Assembly (NCBI RefSeq): GCF_014640815.1
Contig: NZ_BMHM01000004.1
Span: 1-64,000 of the forward strand
DNA: 64,000 nt
Direction: 5' to 3'
From: Vreelandella lutescens
GTDB taxonomy: Bacteria > Pseudomonadota > Gammaproteobacteria > Pseudomonadales > Halomonadaceae
Shown: positions 16,724-26,899 of the stretch, piece after piece
Layout: each line of letters opens with the position of its first letter
Position numbering within the stretch: position 1 is the stretch's first letter
The notes under the pieces: generated by a model
Databases searched by the model: none
What the model saw: only the letters and a program-made list of their open reading frames with translations
What the model was told of the DNA's origin: nothing
Program-made: the position numbers and the translations under genes

Positions 16724-18238
16724 TTACGCCATAAAGAGTCGGTAAGCGGGGTTGTCACTCTCCTGCCAATAGCGGTAACCAATGGCGTCTAGATACTCCG
16801 TGACGTGGGTGCGATCTTCACTGGGCACCTGCATCCCCACCAGTACGCGACCATAGGCAGCGCCATGGTTGCGGTAATGAAACAACGAAATATTCCAGTC
16901 ATGCGGTAGTTGCGTTAAGAAGTTCATCAACGCACCCGGGCGCTCTGGAAACTCAAACCGATAAAGCTCTTCTTCAAAACGCTCGCTAGGGCGGCCGCCG
17001 CTTAAATGACGAATATGCAGTTTAGCCAACTCGTTATCGGTTAAATCCTCTACTTGATAACCACCTTCCCGTAGCTTTTCAATCACCGCCTGACGATCTT
17101 CGCCGCCGGGCTTTACTTGAACGCCGACAAAAATATGCGCTTCGCTATCATCGGCGTAGCGGTAACTAAACTCTGTCACCATACGCTTACCTAATGTGCG
17201 ACAGAACTTTTTAAAGCTCCCCGGCTTTTCAGCAATCGTGACCGCTAAAATGGCTTCCCTCTGCTCGCCAAGCTCCGTGCGCTCGGCAATATGCTGCAAA
17301 CGGTCGAAGTTCGTGTTCGCGCCTGAATTAATACAGATGAGCGTTTGTCCTTCAGCCCCGGTTTGCTGAACGTATTTTTTAAGGCCCGCCAATGACAGTG
17401 CCCCCGACGTTTCTGCCACCGCGCGGGTATCTTCAAAAATATCTTTCACCGCGGCGCACATCTCATCGGTATTAACGGTGATCACATCATCGATCAAATC
17501 ACGCACCAGCGAGAACGGCACCTCACCAATTTGCGCGACCGCCACACCCTCTGCAAACACGCCCACCTGGTCCAGCACCACGCGCTCACCGGCTTCTAAC
17601 GCGGCTTTCAGGCAAGCGCTATCCTCCGCTTCTACGCCAATAATTTTGATATCTGGACGTAGATACTTCACATAAGCAGCGACCCCGGCAATCAGCCCGC
17701 CGCCGCCTACGGGGATGAAAATCGCATCTAAGCGACCGCTGTGCTGGCGCAGAATCTCGACGCCAATAGTGCCTTGGCCCGCGACCACGTCGATATCATC
17801 AAACGGAGGGATATAGGTGTAGCCGTGCTCTTTAATCAGCTCCTGCGCATGCTCAGCGGCGGCGGCAAAAGCATCGCCTTTCAAAATCACTTTTGCACCA
17901 CGGGCCCGTACCGCTTGGACTTTGATATCCGGCGTAATGCGTGGCATCACAATCACGGCTTTAACCCCCATCAGCTTGGCCGCCATAGCCAATCCCTGGG
18001 CGTGGTTGCCTGCCGAGGCGGCGATCACCCCTTTGGCTTTCTGCTCTTCCGTTAGCTGAGCCATTTTGTTGTAGGCCCCGCGAATTTTGAACGAAAACAC
18101 AGGCTGCAGATCTTCGCGCTTAATCAAAATCTGGTTGTTGAAACGACGCGACAAAAAGGGAGCGGGGGAAATAGGCGTCTCACAAGCGGCTTCATAAACG
18201 CGAGCTTGGAGGATCTTTTTGACGGTTGCTTCGAGCAT
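16724..18238 (-). CDS. ilvA: threonine ammonia-lyase, biosynthetic
   Basis: PLP enzyme deaminating threonine to 2-oxobutyrate, first step of isoleucine synthesis. The PLP lysine lies in FSFKIRGAYNKM near residue 58; AASAGNHAQGLAMAAKLMG and PVGGGGLIAGVAAYVKYL are cofactor-binding loops. The C-terminal third carries two ACT-like regulatory repeats (AILAVTIAEKPGSFKKFC and YRFEFPERPGALMNFL), the sites for isoleucine feedback. From the ATG at 18238 the protein is 504 aa (E. coli 514); upstream residues in the open frame are not family-like. Divergent from rpiA, an arrangement also found in Pseudomonas. Confidence 0.95.
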   Translation of the reverse strand: MLEATVKKILQARVYEAACETPISPAPFLSRRFNNQILIKREDLQPVFSFKIRGAYNKMAQLTEEQKAKGVIAASAGNHAQGLAMAAKLMGVKAVIVMPRITPDIKVQAVRARGAKVILKGDAFAAAAEHAQELIKEHGYTYIPPFDDIDVVAGQGTIGVEILRQHSGRLDAIFIPVGGGGLIAGVAAYVKYLRPDIKIIGVEAEDSACLKAALEAGERVVLDQVGVFAEGVAVAQIGEVPFSLVRDLIDDVITVNTDEMCAAVKDIFEDTRAVAETSGALSLAGLKKYVQQTGAEGQTLICINSGANTNFDRLQHIAERTELGEQREAILAVTIAEKPGSFKKFCRTLGKRMVTEFSYRYADDSEAHIFVGVQVKPGGEDRQAVIEKLREGGYQVEDLTDNELAKLHIRHLSGGRPSERFEEELYRFEFPERPGALMNFLTQLPHDWNISLFHYRNHGAAYGRVLVGMQVPSEDRTHVTEYLDAIGYRYWQESDNPAYRLFMA

Positions 18239-18397
18239 GCTGAAATCCCAGAAAAATGACGTGACCCTGACGGGTGCGAGCAAAACCTTTATTGGTAGCA
18301 GATTACGGCTGGCAACGTCTAGCGGCGTTGCCATCGGCAGTCGGCGCTTAGGTCGTTATACTAAGGGCGACTGCCTTTCCTAATACTGGACCCCATC

Positions 18398-19072
18398 ATG
18401 ACACAAGATGAACTGAAAGCGGCGGTAGCCGACGCTGCCATTAACGAGATTACGCCCCACCTTGAAAAAGACACCGTTTTGGGCATCGGCACCGGCTCTA
18501 CGGCTAACCTGTTTATCGACCGTTTAGGCCCGCTACGCGACCAATTTAAAGGTGCCGTGGCCAGCTCAGAAGCGAGCGCCGAGCGCCTTCAAAAGTTAGG
18601 CATTGAGGTATTTGAGCTGAACCAAGTGGGGAATGTTCCTTTTTACATCGATGGTGCAGACGAAGTAAATGCTCACTTACACATGATTAAAGGCGGTGGT
18701 GCTGCGCTAACACGAGAAAAAATCGTCGCCGCTTGCGCCAAGCACTTCATCTGTATCGCCGATGGCTCTAAATACGTGGCACAGTTGGGTCACTTTCCCC
18801 TCCCCGTGGAAGTGATTCCCATGGCACGCTCCTACGTTGCGCGCGAGCTGGTCAAGCTAGGGGCCGAGCCGGTGTATCGCCAAGGGGTGGTGACCGATAA
18901 CGGTAACCATATTATCGACTGCTTTAACTTTATGATTGATGACCCGGTCGCGATGGAAGCGCGTATTAACAGTATCGTGGGCGTTGTGACCAACGGGCTA
19001 TTTGCCGCCCGTGGTGCCGATGTACTGTTGCTAGGCAAGGCGGATGGCGTCGAACGCACAGCGCTACGCTAA
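18398..19072 (+). CDS. rpiA: ribose-5-phosphate isomerase A
   Basis: Interconverts ribose 5-phosphate and ribulose 5-phosphate in the pentose-phosphate pathway. 224 aa with the phosphate loop [11 protein letters not shown] near residue 28, [17 protein letters not shown], the active-site Asp region YIDGADEVN, and [14 protein letters not shown]. The C-terminus [19 protein letters not shown] is typical. It shares a 159-bp divergent intergenic region with ilvA and is followed by a terminator-like hairpin. Confidence 0.96.
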   Translation: MTQDELKAAVADAAINEITPHLEKDTVLGIGTGSTANLFIDRLGPLRDQFKGAVASSEASAERLQKLGIEVFELNQVGNVPFYIDGADEVNAHLHMIKGGGAALTREKIVAACAKHFICIADGSKYVAQLGHFPLPVEVIPMARSYVARELVKLGAEPVYRQGVVTDNGNHIIDCFNFMIDDPVAMEARINSIVGVVTNGLFAARGADVLLLGKADGVERTALR

Positions 19073-19096
19073 CCGTATAATATTCTTTCGCTTTAA

Positions 19097-19117
19097 GGGC
19101 CAGCCCAGTGCTGGCCC
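19097..19117 (+). terminator. terminator-like hairpin after rpiA
   Basis: GGGCCAGC (19097-19104), loop CCAGT, GCTGGCCC (19110-19117), followed by TGTCATTTGTC. The T-tract is weak, so termination may be incomplete. Confidence 0.6.
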
Positions 19118-19313
19118 TGTCATTTGTCTGACGGGTTACGCTTACCTCATATCCCCCGGTTTAGAAGAAGCCTCTTTTCTTGAGGAGAAATATCAGCCTC
19201 CCGCTCCTTGTATCTGAATGTAATTCAATTAAACATTAAGATACATTCTGTTTCAAATCATGAATTCTTAGCAACTCGCTATGGCCTGCTTTGAGCCTCA
19301 CGGGAGAAAGACC
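19118..19313 (+). promoter_or_regulatory. AT-rich leader and probable promoter region of the pel operon
   Basis: About 195 bp between the rpiA hairpin and the first pel-locus gene. The stretch 19205-19270 is clearly more AT-rich than the surrounding genes and contains TTGTAT at 19208 and TAAGAT at 19237, but their spacing is not that of a standard sigma-70 promoter. A small hairpin CCTC/GAGG lies near 19171-19185. Transcription of the operon must start here or in rpiA; the exact promoter and regulator sites are not evident. Confidence 0.4.
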
Positions 19314-20285
19314 ATGCTAACGTATCCACATCAGGTATTGGTGACTGGCGGAGCGGGTTTTATTGGCTCCCATACCGTTGAGCGACTGCTGCAGGAAAAT
19401 TTTCGCGTCAGGGTATTAGATAACCTTTCCACGGGTCGTTTAAGCAATCTCCCCACCCACCCGCTGCTAGACGTTGTCATCGGTGATATTCGCAGCGTCG
19501 ATGACGTTCAAGCCGCCATGAAGGGCGTAACACACTGCCTGCATTTAGCAGCACAGGTGTCTGTTACAAGCTCTGTTGAGGACCCTGTGGGTTCCGCCAC
19601 TCATAATATTTTGGGTGCGCTGAACGTAATGCATGCGGCTTCCATGGCCCGTGTTCATAAGCTCGTCTATGCCTCTTCTGCAGCGGTGTATGGCATTCCT
19701 GCTCAGTTACCACTATCAGAAGAGGCTACGCTTCAGCCCTTATCACCCTACGGTTTAGAGAAGTGGGTGGATGAGCGCTATGCGGCTCTGCTGGGCAGCC
19801 TGCATGGGCTACCCAGCTTAGGGCTACGCTATTTTAATGTGTATGGCCCCCGTCAAGACCCTAACTCTCCGTATGCGGGCGTGATTGCGCGCTTTCTCGA
19901 CAGGCTGCTTAGCCTTCAGCCCCCCTTAGTGTTCGGGGATGGCCTGCAGTCGCGTGATTTTGTTTATGTCGGCGACATCGCTCGAGCCAACGTGGCCGCT
20001 CTATTGAGCCCTCGATGCGGCGTATGCAACGTCGCGACGGGCCAGCAGATTGATTTGCTTGGCTTGATCGATTTGCTGGGTCAACTCACCCACTGCCATT
20101 TGGCCCCTCAACACCTGCCCGCCAAAGCAGAAGATATCCGTGACTCGTGTGGTAACAACCAGCGGTTATCCGAATGGTTAACCATCGAGCCCAAGTGGAC
20201 CTTGGCAGAAGGTTTAAGTGAGCTGATTCGTTATGTAAGCCCTACACACGACTACGTTAATGAGCCTACTCGCTTAAACGCTTAG
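19314..20285 (+). CDS. pelX: NAD-dependent sugar-nucleotide epimerase, PelX-like
   Basis: 323-aa extended short-chain dehydrogenase. The NAD-binding [17 protein letters not shown] is near the start; YASSAAVYG supplies the Ser, PYGLEKW is the YxxxK catalytic pair, and [19 protein letters not shown] binds the nucleotide sugar. In Pel loci of some pseudomonads the homologous PelX is a UDP-GlcNAc 4-epimerase that supplies UDP-GalNAc for the galactosamine-rich Pel polymer; that role is inferred here from position 44 bp before pelA. GGAGAAAG before the ATG at 19314 supports this start over the in-frame 19281. A role in LPS sugar supply cannot be excluded. Confidence 0.85.
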   Translation: MLTYPHQVLVTGGAGFIGSHTVERLLQENFRVRVLDNLSTGRLSNLPTHPLLDVVIGDIRSVDDVQAAMKGVTHCLHLAAQVSVTSSVEDPVGSATHNILGALNVMHAASMARVHKLVYASSAAVYGIPAQLPLSEEATLQPLSPYGLEKWVDERYAALLGSLHGLPSLGLRYFNVYGPRQDPNSPYAGVIARFLDRLLSLQPPLVFGDGLQSRDFVYVGDIARANVAALLSPRCGVCNVATGQQIDLLGLIDLLGQLTHCHLAPQHLPAKAEDIRDSCGNNQRLSEWLTIEPKWTLAEGLSELIRYVSPTHDYVNEPTRLNA

Positions 20286-20329
20286 CAGACCCCCTTCTTC
20301 ACCTTCTTTTAAAACGATAGGTGGCACCG

Positions 20330-23140
20330 ATGGCTAAGCTTTTTATATGTACGCTAGCATGGCTGTTCTTCGGGCTTGGCTGCACCGCTGTTTACGCAAA
20401 CGCTCCCAACCAACAGCCTAGCGTTGCGTTTTATTACGGTAACGAGCCCCCTGTTGAGCTGCTGTCTCAGTTTGACTGGATTGTGGTCGAGGCCGCTAAT
20501 GTCGACAGCACCGAGCAGCGCCTGCTAGCACAGCATGGGGGGCAACCGTTTGCGTATGTCAGCATCGGTGAACTCGACGCATGGCGGGGTGCTACCACCT
20601 CGCTGCCCGCTGCTGCGCTCGTCACTTCTAACACCGCCTGGAATAGCCAGGTGGCGGATCTAACACACCCAGCATGGCGCACATACCTGCTTGAAGAGCA
20701 CATCCGCCCGCTGTGGGAAGCAGGCTATCGTGGCCTGTTTCTGGATACGTTAGACAGCTATCGCTTATTTGCACCCGATGGCCCAGCCGCCGAGCGTCAG
20801 CAGGCCGCGCTGGTAGACATTATTCATTCCATTAAGCAGCAGCTTCCTGAGATGCAGCTGCTGCTCAACCGTGGCTTTGAAGTCCTTGAGCAGGTGCATG
20901 GAGAGATTGTTGGCGTGGCCGCAGAGTCGCTTTACCGGGGATGGAATCCGACCACCCAGGTATACGGGGCAGTCCCCGACAGCGATCAAGCCTGGCTTTA
21001 CCCGCAGTTAGCCCGTGTGCGCGATCAGTATCAGTTACCAGCCATCGCGATTGATTATGTGCCCGCTAATAACCGTGAGCTTGCCAGAGATACCGCGCAA
21101 CGCATCCATGCAGAGGGCTTCATTCCCTGGGTGAGTGTGCCGCAGCTTAATCAAATGGGCGTGGGCCTGATTGAACCAATTCCACGCAGAGTGTTGATTT
21201 TGTTTGATAAATCAACAACAGAAGCGGGGGAGCTAGCGTATACCAACGCGCACCGCTACCTCGCGATGCCACTGGAATACTTAGGTTATGGCGCAGAGTA
21301 CCTGGATGTTAACGGTCCACTGCCTAGCGACCTGCTTCATGGCCGCTACGCTGGCGTCGTGACATGGTTTAACGAGCCGCTGACGAATGCGAGCCATTAC
21401 AGCGCTTGGTTACAGCATCAAATGGAGCATGGCTTACGGGCTGCCATTGTTGGCTTACCGGGGGTGCCGATTTCCGGAGCGCTAGGCCGCTTGATGGGAT
21501 TACGTGAAGTCTATGGCATTGCTTCTCAGGGTCTGACCGTGGTGAATCATGATGACGTGGCTAACTTTGAAGGCATGCCACTCTCACCGCCCACGCCGCA
21601 AACCAGTTATGAAGTGGTAGGCAGTGGCTTAACCGCCCACCTCACTCTCCGTGACAACACTGGCCGCCACTTTGCACCGATTGTCACCGGTGCTTGGGGA
21701 GGTTTGGCCAGCTACCCATGGGTTGTCGAAGAGGCGAACGAGTATCAAAAACGCTGGAACCTTGACCCCTTTGCCTTTTTACAGCGCGCCTTAGCACTGC
21801 CCGATATTCCCGTGCCCGACGCCACGACAGAGAATGGCGCTCGGTACTGGATGACCCAAATTGATGGCGACGCCTTTGTCAGTCGTGCCGACCTGCCGGG
21901 TACTCCCTTTACCGGCGAATTGATGCTGTCCGATATTCTCATGCGCTATCAAGTGCCTACCACGGTATCGATCATTGAGGGTGAAATAGGCCCAGAAGGC
22001 CTCTATCCCCAGTACCGCTCGGTATTAGAACCGCTCGCACGACGCATCTTTGCCCTGCCTTGGGTAGAGGTAGCGACCCATACTTTCAGCCACCCCTTTG
22101 AGTGGGAAAATCTCAACGAAAACGACCTGGCTGGCCAGGGAACCACCACGGCAGGCTTTAACTACAACATGCCGATCCCTAACTACCGGTTTTCATTACG
22201 TCGAGAAATCGAGGGCTCTGCCAACTATATCAACCGCGCGCTCGCACCTGCCGGAAAGCCCGTCAGCGTCGTGCTCTGGACAGGCAACGCGTTGCCACCG
22301 GAAGAAGCCTTGGCCATTGCCGACGAGCTCGGTCTTCGCAATATCAATGGCGGCAATACCAGCGTGACGCACAGTAACCCCACCATGACCCGGGTGTATC
22401 CGATGCTGCGGCCTGTGGGGCGCTATCTACAGGTCTACGCGCCGCAGATTAATGAAAACGTCTACACCAATAACATGTTGGGCCCGCTCTGGGGCTATCG
22501 GCGCGCGATTGAAACCTATCAGATTACCGACCAGCCTCGCCGCTTAAAGCCCATCGATATCTACTACCACTTCTACTCGGCCGCTAGCCCCGGTGCGTTA
22601 CGGGCACTGCACCAAGTGTACGAGTACGTGCTGACCCAAGAGACACTGCCGGTATACACCAGCACCTGGAGCGATGTAGCTACTCAGTGGTACCACACAG
22701 GGGTGGCTCGCCACCTGGACGGCAGCTGGATGATTCAGGGTACCCATCACATGCGTACGCTGCGTCTGCCGACATCGCTTGGCTGGCCCGATCTACAGCG
22801 CTCAACCAATGTGGCGGGTGTCCGCGAGATTGCGTCAGGCCGCTATGTGGCGCTCTCAGGCGCAAACGACGCCCAGCTGTATCTCACTCCTCATGCCCCG
22901 CAAACACCGCACTTGCGCTATGCCAACGGACGCATTGATACATGGCAGCACCTCTCTCCAGGCAACATCACGCTCTCCTTGGCAGCTGAGCAAGTGCCTC
23001 TGCAGGCGGAGCTTGCTGCCACTCAGGGCTGTCAGGTCTCAGCACCAAATGCGCGCCTAGAGCAACGCGGCACCAGTACCTTCCTACACTATGGCAGCGC
23101 TCGCGGTGAGCGTATTGAGGTGCGCTGTGCTAACCGATAA
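20330..23140 (+). CDS. pelA: PelA: periplasmic Pel polysaccharide deacetylase/hydrolase
   Basis: 936 aa (P. aeruginosa PelA 948). Signal peptide LFICTLAWLFFGLGCTAVYA at the start. Residues about 30-280 form the TIM-barrel glycoside hydrolase domain (FYYGNEPPVELLSQFDWIVV, FAYVSIGELDAWRG, GYRGLFLDTLDSY, AIDYVPANN). A middle region with a Rossmann-like segment follows (RVLILFDKSTTEAGELAY). The deacetylase domain starts near residue 505 with MTQIDGDAFVS and has the metal-binding HTFSHP near 583. PelA trims and partially deacetylates Pel in the periplasm with PelB. AGGTGG five bases upstream fixes the ATG at 20330. Its 3' end overlaps the probable pelB start. Confidence 0.94.
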   Translation: MAKLFICTLAWLFFGLGCTAVYANAPNQQPSVAFYYGNEPPVELLSQFDWIVVEAANVDSTEQRLLAQHGGQPFAYVSIGELDAWRGATTSLPAAALVTSNTAWNSQVADLTHPAWRTYLLEEHIRPLWEAGYRGLFLDTLDSYRLFAPDGPAAERQQAALVDIIHSIKQQLPEMQLLLNRGFEVLEQVHGEIVGVAAESLYRGWNPTTQVYGAVPDSDQAWLYPQLARVRDQYQLPAIAIDYVPANNRELARDTAQRIHAEGFIPWVSVPQLNQMGVGLIEPIPRRVLILFDKSTTEAGELAYTNAHRYLAMPLEYLGYGAEYLDVNGPLPSDLLHGRYAGVVTWFNEPLTNASHYSAWLQHQMEHGLRAAIVGLPGVPISGALGRLMGLREVYGIASQGLTVVNHDDVANFEGMPLSPPTPQTSYEVVGSGLTAHLTLRDNTGRHFAPIVTGAWGGLASYPWVVEEANEYQKRWNLDPFAFLQRALALPDIPVPDATTENGARYWMTQIDGDAFVSRADLPGTPFTGELMLSDILMRYQVPTTVSIIEGEIGPEGLYPQYRSVLEPLARRIFALPWVEVATHTFSHPFEWENLNENDLAGQGTTTAGFNYNMPIPNYRFSLRREIEGSANYINRALAPAGKPVSVVLWTGNALPPEEALAIADELGLRNINGGNTSVTHSNPTMTRVYPMLRPVGRYLQVYAPQINENVYTNNMLGPLWGYRRAIETYQITDQPRRLKPIDIYYHFYSAASPGALRALHQVYEYVLTQETLPVYTSTWSDVATQWYHTGVARHLDGSWMIQGTHHMRTLRLPTSLGWPDLQRSTNVAGVREIASGRYVALSGANDAQLYLTPHAPQTPHLRYANGRIDTWQHLSPGNITLSLAAEQVPLQAELAATQGCQVSAPNARLEQRGTSTFLHYGSARGERIEVRCANR

Positions 23141-26100
23141 GCCCACCCCCACGGTTCGTAAGGCGGTGGTGCTGCCCGCCCGGCGGCTCATTCGGCCGCT
23201 CACGCTACGCCTCATTGCAGCCGTCGTGGCCTTGATACTGGTGCTGCTTTTTCCCGCGCATCACCTGCTCACGCTAGAAAACAGCGACAGCATGCCCAGC
23301 CGGATATCGATCCTTTACTCCCAGGCGCTGCTAAACGCCAACCCTGGCAATATCGAGCTGCGTATCAGCCTCGCCAACAAGCTGTTTCAGGTGGGCGAGT
23401 TTGCGCTCGCAAAAGCGACCCTGGAGCCGCTACATGACAGCCGCAATATCGCGGTGCAGTGGCTGAGGCTCAGCATCGAGTGGCAATTGCTGGCCGCGAT
23501 CCCCTCTGATCATCCTGAACGGCAGAGCGCCGTGCAGCACTTTCAGCAATGGCTGCTGACGTTTCAACGTCATGCAGCCCTGCCCTCGGCTTATTTGGAA
23601 ACCATGGCCGCGTATTGGCTAGCCACAGAGCACCCCGTGTATGCAGCCACCTTATATGAACGTTTAGGGGAGCAGGATCTGGAGCGTCAATATCACTGGC
23701 TCTCTCTGGCAGGCCATTGGTGGCTGAGAGCCGGACACCCAGACCGCTCCGCCGCGGCTTGGCATCGCGCCTACCAAGTGGCGGAAACCTCTGTGGTCAC
23801 ACTGGGCTGGCTAGGCTGGCTGGTGAGCCCTGCCTACGCACAAACGGATGCAGCATCGCCAGAGTCTCCCCGTCGGGCTGCCGCGCTAGAAGCGCTGCGC
23901 TCAGCGCAGCAAAGCCAAGACGATGACGGCGTTGGCTACGCTCGTGAGTACCTCAGCGTGTTTCCAAGAGACCCTGAGCTGCTGGATCTGGGCATTCGGT
24001 TAGCGCTTTCCCACGGCCAGCCTCAGCAGGCGCTAGCGTGGTCGCAGCGGCTCATCGACGTACAGCCCAACACTGCAACGCTAGAGCGACATGTCACCAT
24101 CGCGCTGGGGCTTAACGAACTCGCCACCGCGTTGGAAGCACTCGCACTTCTGCGCCAACGCCACCCAGAGCAACCCCGCTATCTAGAGCAGCTAGCGCAA
24201 ACGCAGCAGTGGTCAGGGGATGCGGCAGGGGCCATGCAGAGTGCCCAAGCGCTGGCGAGGCTGACCGGCGAAGAGCGCCATGACCGGTGGGTGGTAGCGC
24301 TGGCGCTTAGCGTGCGTGACCGGGGCGTGGCCCTACAGGCACTTACCCGATTAGAGAACAATGGCTCGATCACCCTGGAAGATCGTCAGCTCTGGGCAGA
24401 CCTGTTGGAACAGCTGGGGGACCCGGATGCCGCCATCGCCCGCATTCAATCCTGGCAAGCGGCGGGTATCCGCGACCAGTCGCTGGCCATTCGCGCCGCC
24501 ACATGGCTTGAGCAAACCGGACGCCTGGACGAAGCAGGCGAGGCCTGGGCGGCCATCAATGCCCAGTACGGTGCTCAGCCTGCGTTTGTTCAGGCACAGA
24601 GCAACGTATTGGCACAAACCTGGCAATTGGATAGCGCACTCGATGTTCTTGCCAACGCCCAACCCGCTGCCCACGGCACAGCCACCGGATACTGGCAACA
24701 GCGGGCTGCCTTGGCGTGGCAGCTAGGTGACAGCGCGGCAAGCCTGGAAGCCTATACCGCCCTGTTTGAACAGGGGGCACTCGATGCAGACGGCACCTCT
24801 CGCCTTATCCAGACCGCCGCCGATCAGCAACGGTTTGACCTGGCGATGCGGGTGTCGGAGCAGCGGTGGACACAAGCGAGAGATGGCGATGCCCTAATCC
24901 AAATGCTGTACCTCGCCCAGCGTGAGCGCCAGCCAGCGCTGACACAAACGTTACTGGCCATGGCCGACCAAGCGCCCGAGCAGTTTGCGCAGTCTCCCGA
25001 CTACTGGGGAGCCGTCGCACAGCAAGCGTTGCTCCAGCGTGCCCCAGACGAGGCCATGGCGGCCTATCAACGCGCCCTGGAATTATCGCCTGACGACCCA
25101 AGCCTGCAAGCAGGCATGCTTTACGCCCTCGCCGCGGCTGGTGAGGCGGACGTGCTGCGCCAGCGCCTTGCAGAGTGGCAGCCCACCGCTTCCAATACGC
25201 CCGCCATGATGAGCGCGATGGCAGAGGGCCATCGCTATTTAGGCAATTTGGATCAAGCCCTGATGTGGTACGCCTTGGCCAGCGAGGCCCGCGTGCTGGA
25301 TGACTGGCAGCAGCTGTATTACGCCGATGCGCTGGACCAAAGCGGCCAGCATAACGTTGCCTTTACCCGCCGCATCGCCGCACTTGGCAAGCTCTCTCCT
25401 GGGCTGATAAAAGACCTCGACACACCGCTGAGCAGTGAGCAACGCCGTGAACAGACCCAAGCCATGGCACTGGTCGCCCAGCGTCAGGGCCCAGACAGCG
25501 TGCGTGGCTGGTATCACCATATCGTCGCTGACGCGTTTGCCACAACGCCCGTGCAAGCCAGTGATAGCGAGTGGTTATTCGACGCCAACATCGCCCTGCA
25601 GCGTCCGCTACATGCCCGCTATGTGCTGCTGCGCGCCCAGGCACTCGGCTACCCCAGCCCGCCATGGCAAGTGCTCGCCGTGGCCATGGAAAAAAATGAT
25701 CGCGATACGCTAAAACAGCTGCTGGAGAGTGATCTAGGCCGCACGCTTTCAACCACCGACCGGCTGGCTATTATGCGCCAGCTTGACCGCCGCCAAGATG
25801 CCCGTGCGCTGGCCGAAACGCTTACCCATGCAGGGGAAGACCATCGCCAAGACCTTGTAGAGCTCGCCCAGGAAATGCCCCATCGGCTATCCAGCAGCGC
25901 TTCCTATCAACGCCTGGGAGAGCTGGAGATTGCCGAGCAAGAAGCCGTTTACCAACTCAGCGGCGAGCGCTTTTGGGGCCAGCTAACGCTGGTACAGCGC
26001 CAGTTGGATGCGCCTGCTAATGACGTTGATAGCAGCGGCATCACCAATGAGCGCGGTGCCGAATTAACCCTGGGCAGGAATGGCCCCAGGCTCGATACCA

Positions 26101-26816
26101 CGCTTCACGTCGGCCAGCTACAAACGGACCGGGTCAACCGCACCTATGGCAGCGCAACGCAGCGCTGGCAGGCCACGTCGCGCCTTGCCGGCACGCTGTA
26201 TGGGGAGATCAGCCAAACCTCAGAGATCAACGAGCGTCTTCGGTTACTGGCCATTGAAGATCGCCTGGGAGCCCAGCTGGAGTGGACGCCCACCGCTCGC
26301 GACACCCTGACCCTCAACGCCAGCCATATCGACCTGCGCAGCCGAGAAACCCGCGCAAGCCTGGGGGATGGCTACCGCGTCGATGCCGCGTGGCGCCATG
26401 CGCTGATCAAAGGGGCAACGCGGCAGTTAGAGATCAGCCTGCTCGCCAACCACGCCGACTACCGTGTCAACGACCCTTTGCCTAACGATATTCAGCGGCG
26501 GCTTACAGCGGGCACCCAAGCCACCGATTTGCTCACCAACAGCAGCAGCTTTATGGGCGTGGGCGTCTCACTGCGGCGCGGCGACCCGTACGCCACTTCG
26601 CCACAGCTGGCTTCCCCCATGCTGGAAATCGGACTAGAGGCAGGCTACCGGCTGCCCGATAACGATATTGGCGTGAATGCCCGTGTTGCCGTTGGCAGCC
26701 GCCTGTTTGGTAACGATGCGATCAGCTTGCAGTTAGAAGCGGATCAAGGGTCTGGCAGCGAAGGTGACACCAATCTGGGTGTATCGCTGACCTATCACTA
26801 CTTCCTAGGGCACTAG
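23127..26816 (+). CDS. pelB: PelB: TPR scaffold and outer-membrane export porin
   Basis: About 1229 aa (P. aeruginosa PelB 1193). A transmembrane helix near residues 27-47 (LIAAVVALILVLLFPAHHLL) anchors a very long periplasmic helical region of tetratricopeptide-like repeats, for example NPGNIELRISLANKLFQVGE, DPELLDLGIRLALSHGQPQQ and DEAMAAYQRALELSPDDPSL. The last about 280 residues are rich in alternating polar/hydrophobic strands (beta-barrel) and end SLTYHYFLGH with an aromatic near the terminus. The open frame starts at an ATG at 23091, but GTG at 23127 has GAGGTG four bases upstream and overlaps the pelA stop by only 14 bp, so I prefer it. Confidence 0.92.
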   Translation: MLTDKPTPTVRKAVVLPARRLIRPLTLRLIAAVVALILVLLFPAHHLLTLENSDSMPSRISILYSQALLNANPGNIELRISLANKLFQVGEFALAKATLEPLHDSRNIAVQWLRLSIEWQLLAAIPSDHPERQSAVQHFQQWLLTFQRHAALPSAYLETMAAYWLATEHPVYAATLYERLGEQDLERQYHWLSLAGHWWLRAGHPDRSAAAWHRAYQVAETSVVTLGWLGWLVSPAYAQTDAASPESPRRAAALEALRSAQQSQDDDGVGYAREYLSVFPRDPELLDLGIRLALSHGQPQQALAWSQRLIDVQPNTATLERHVTIALGLNELATALEALALLRQRHPEQPRYLEQLAQTQQWSGDAAGAMQSAQALARLTGEERHDRWVVALALSVRDRGVALQALTRLENNGSITLEDRQLWADLLEQLGDPDAAIARIQSWQAAGIRDQSLAIRAATWLEQTGRLDEAGEAWAAINAQYGAQPAFVQAQSNVLAQTWQLDSALDVLANAQPAAHGTATGYWQQRAALAWQLGDSAASLEAYTALFEQGALDADGTSRLIQTAADQQRFDLAMRVSEQRWTQARDGDALIQMLYLAQRERQPALTQTLLAMADQAPEQFAQSPDYWGAVAQQALLQRAPDEAMAAYQRALELSPDDPSLQAGMLYALAAAGEADVLRQRLAEWQPTASNTPAMMSAMAEGHRYLGNLDQALMWYALASEARVLDDWQQLYYADALDQSGQHNVAFTRRIAALGKLSPGLIKDLDTPLSSEQRREQTQAMALVAQRQGPDSVRGWYHHIVADAFATTPVQASDSEWLFDANIALQRPLHARYVLLRAQALGYPSPPWQVLAVAMEKNDRDTLKQLLESDLGRTLSTTDRLAIMRQLDRRQDARALAETLTHAGEDHRQDLVELAQEMPHRLSSSASYQRLGELEIAEQEAVYQLSGERFWGQLTLVQRQLDAPANDVDSSGITNERGAELTLGRNGPRLDTTLHVGQLQTDRVNRTYGSATQRWQATSRLAGTLYGEISQTSEINERLRLLAIEDRLGAQLEWTPTARDTLTLNASHIDLRSRETRASLGDGYRVDAAWRHALIKGATRQLEISLLANHADYRVNDPLPNDIQRRLTAGTQATDLLTNSSSFMGVGVSLRRGDPYATSPQLASPMLEIGLEAGYRLPDNDIGVNARVAVGSRLFGNDAISLQLEADQGSGSEGDTNLGVSLTYHYFLGH

Positions 26817-26899
26817 CCATGTCACAGGTCACTCAACGGCCATGCCGTTACTCCACCCACTGCTTGCGGCGCCGCTCTAGCGCCCTCGGAGATACCGCT

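Noticed and set aside
16429..16734. 101-codon plus-strand frame downstream of fau
   Set aside because: It lies beyond the fau terminator, has no ribosome-binding site and opposes the better-supported 32-residue peptide and its promoter.
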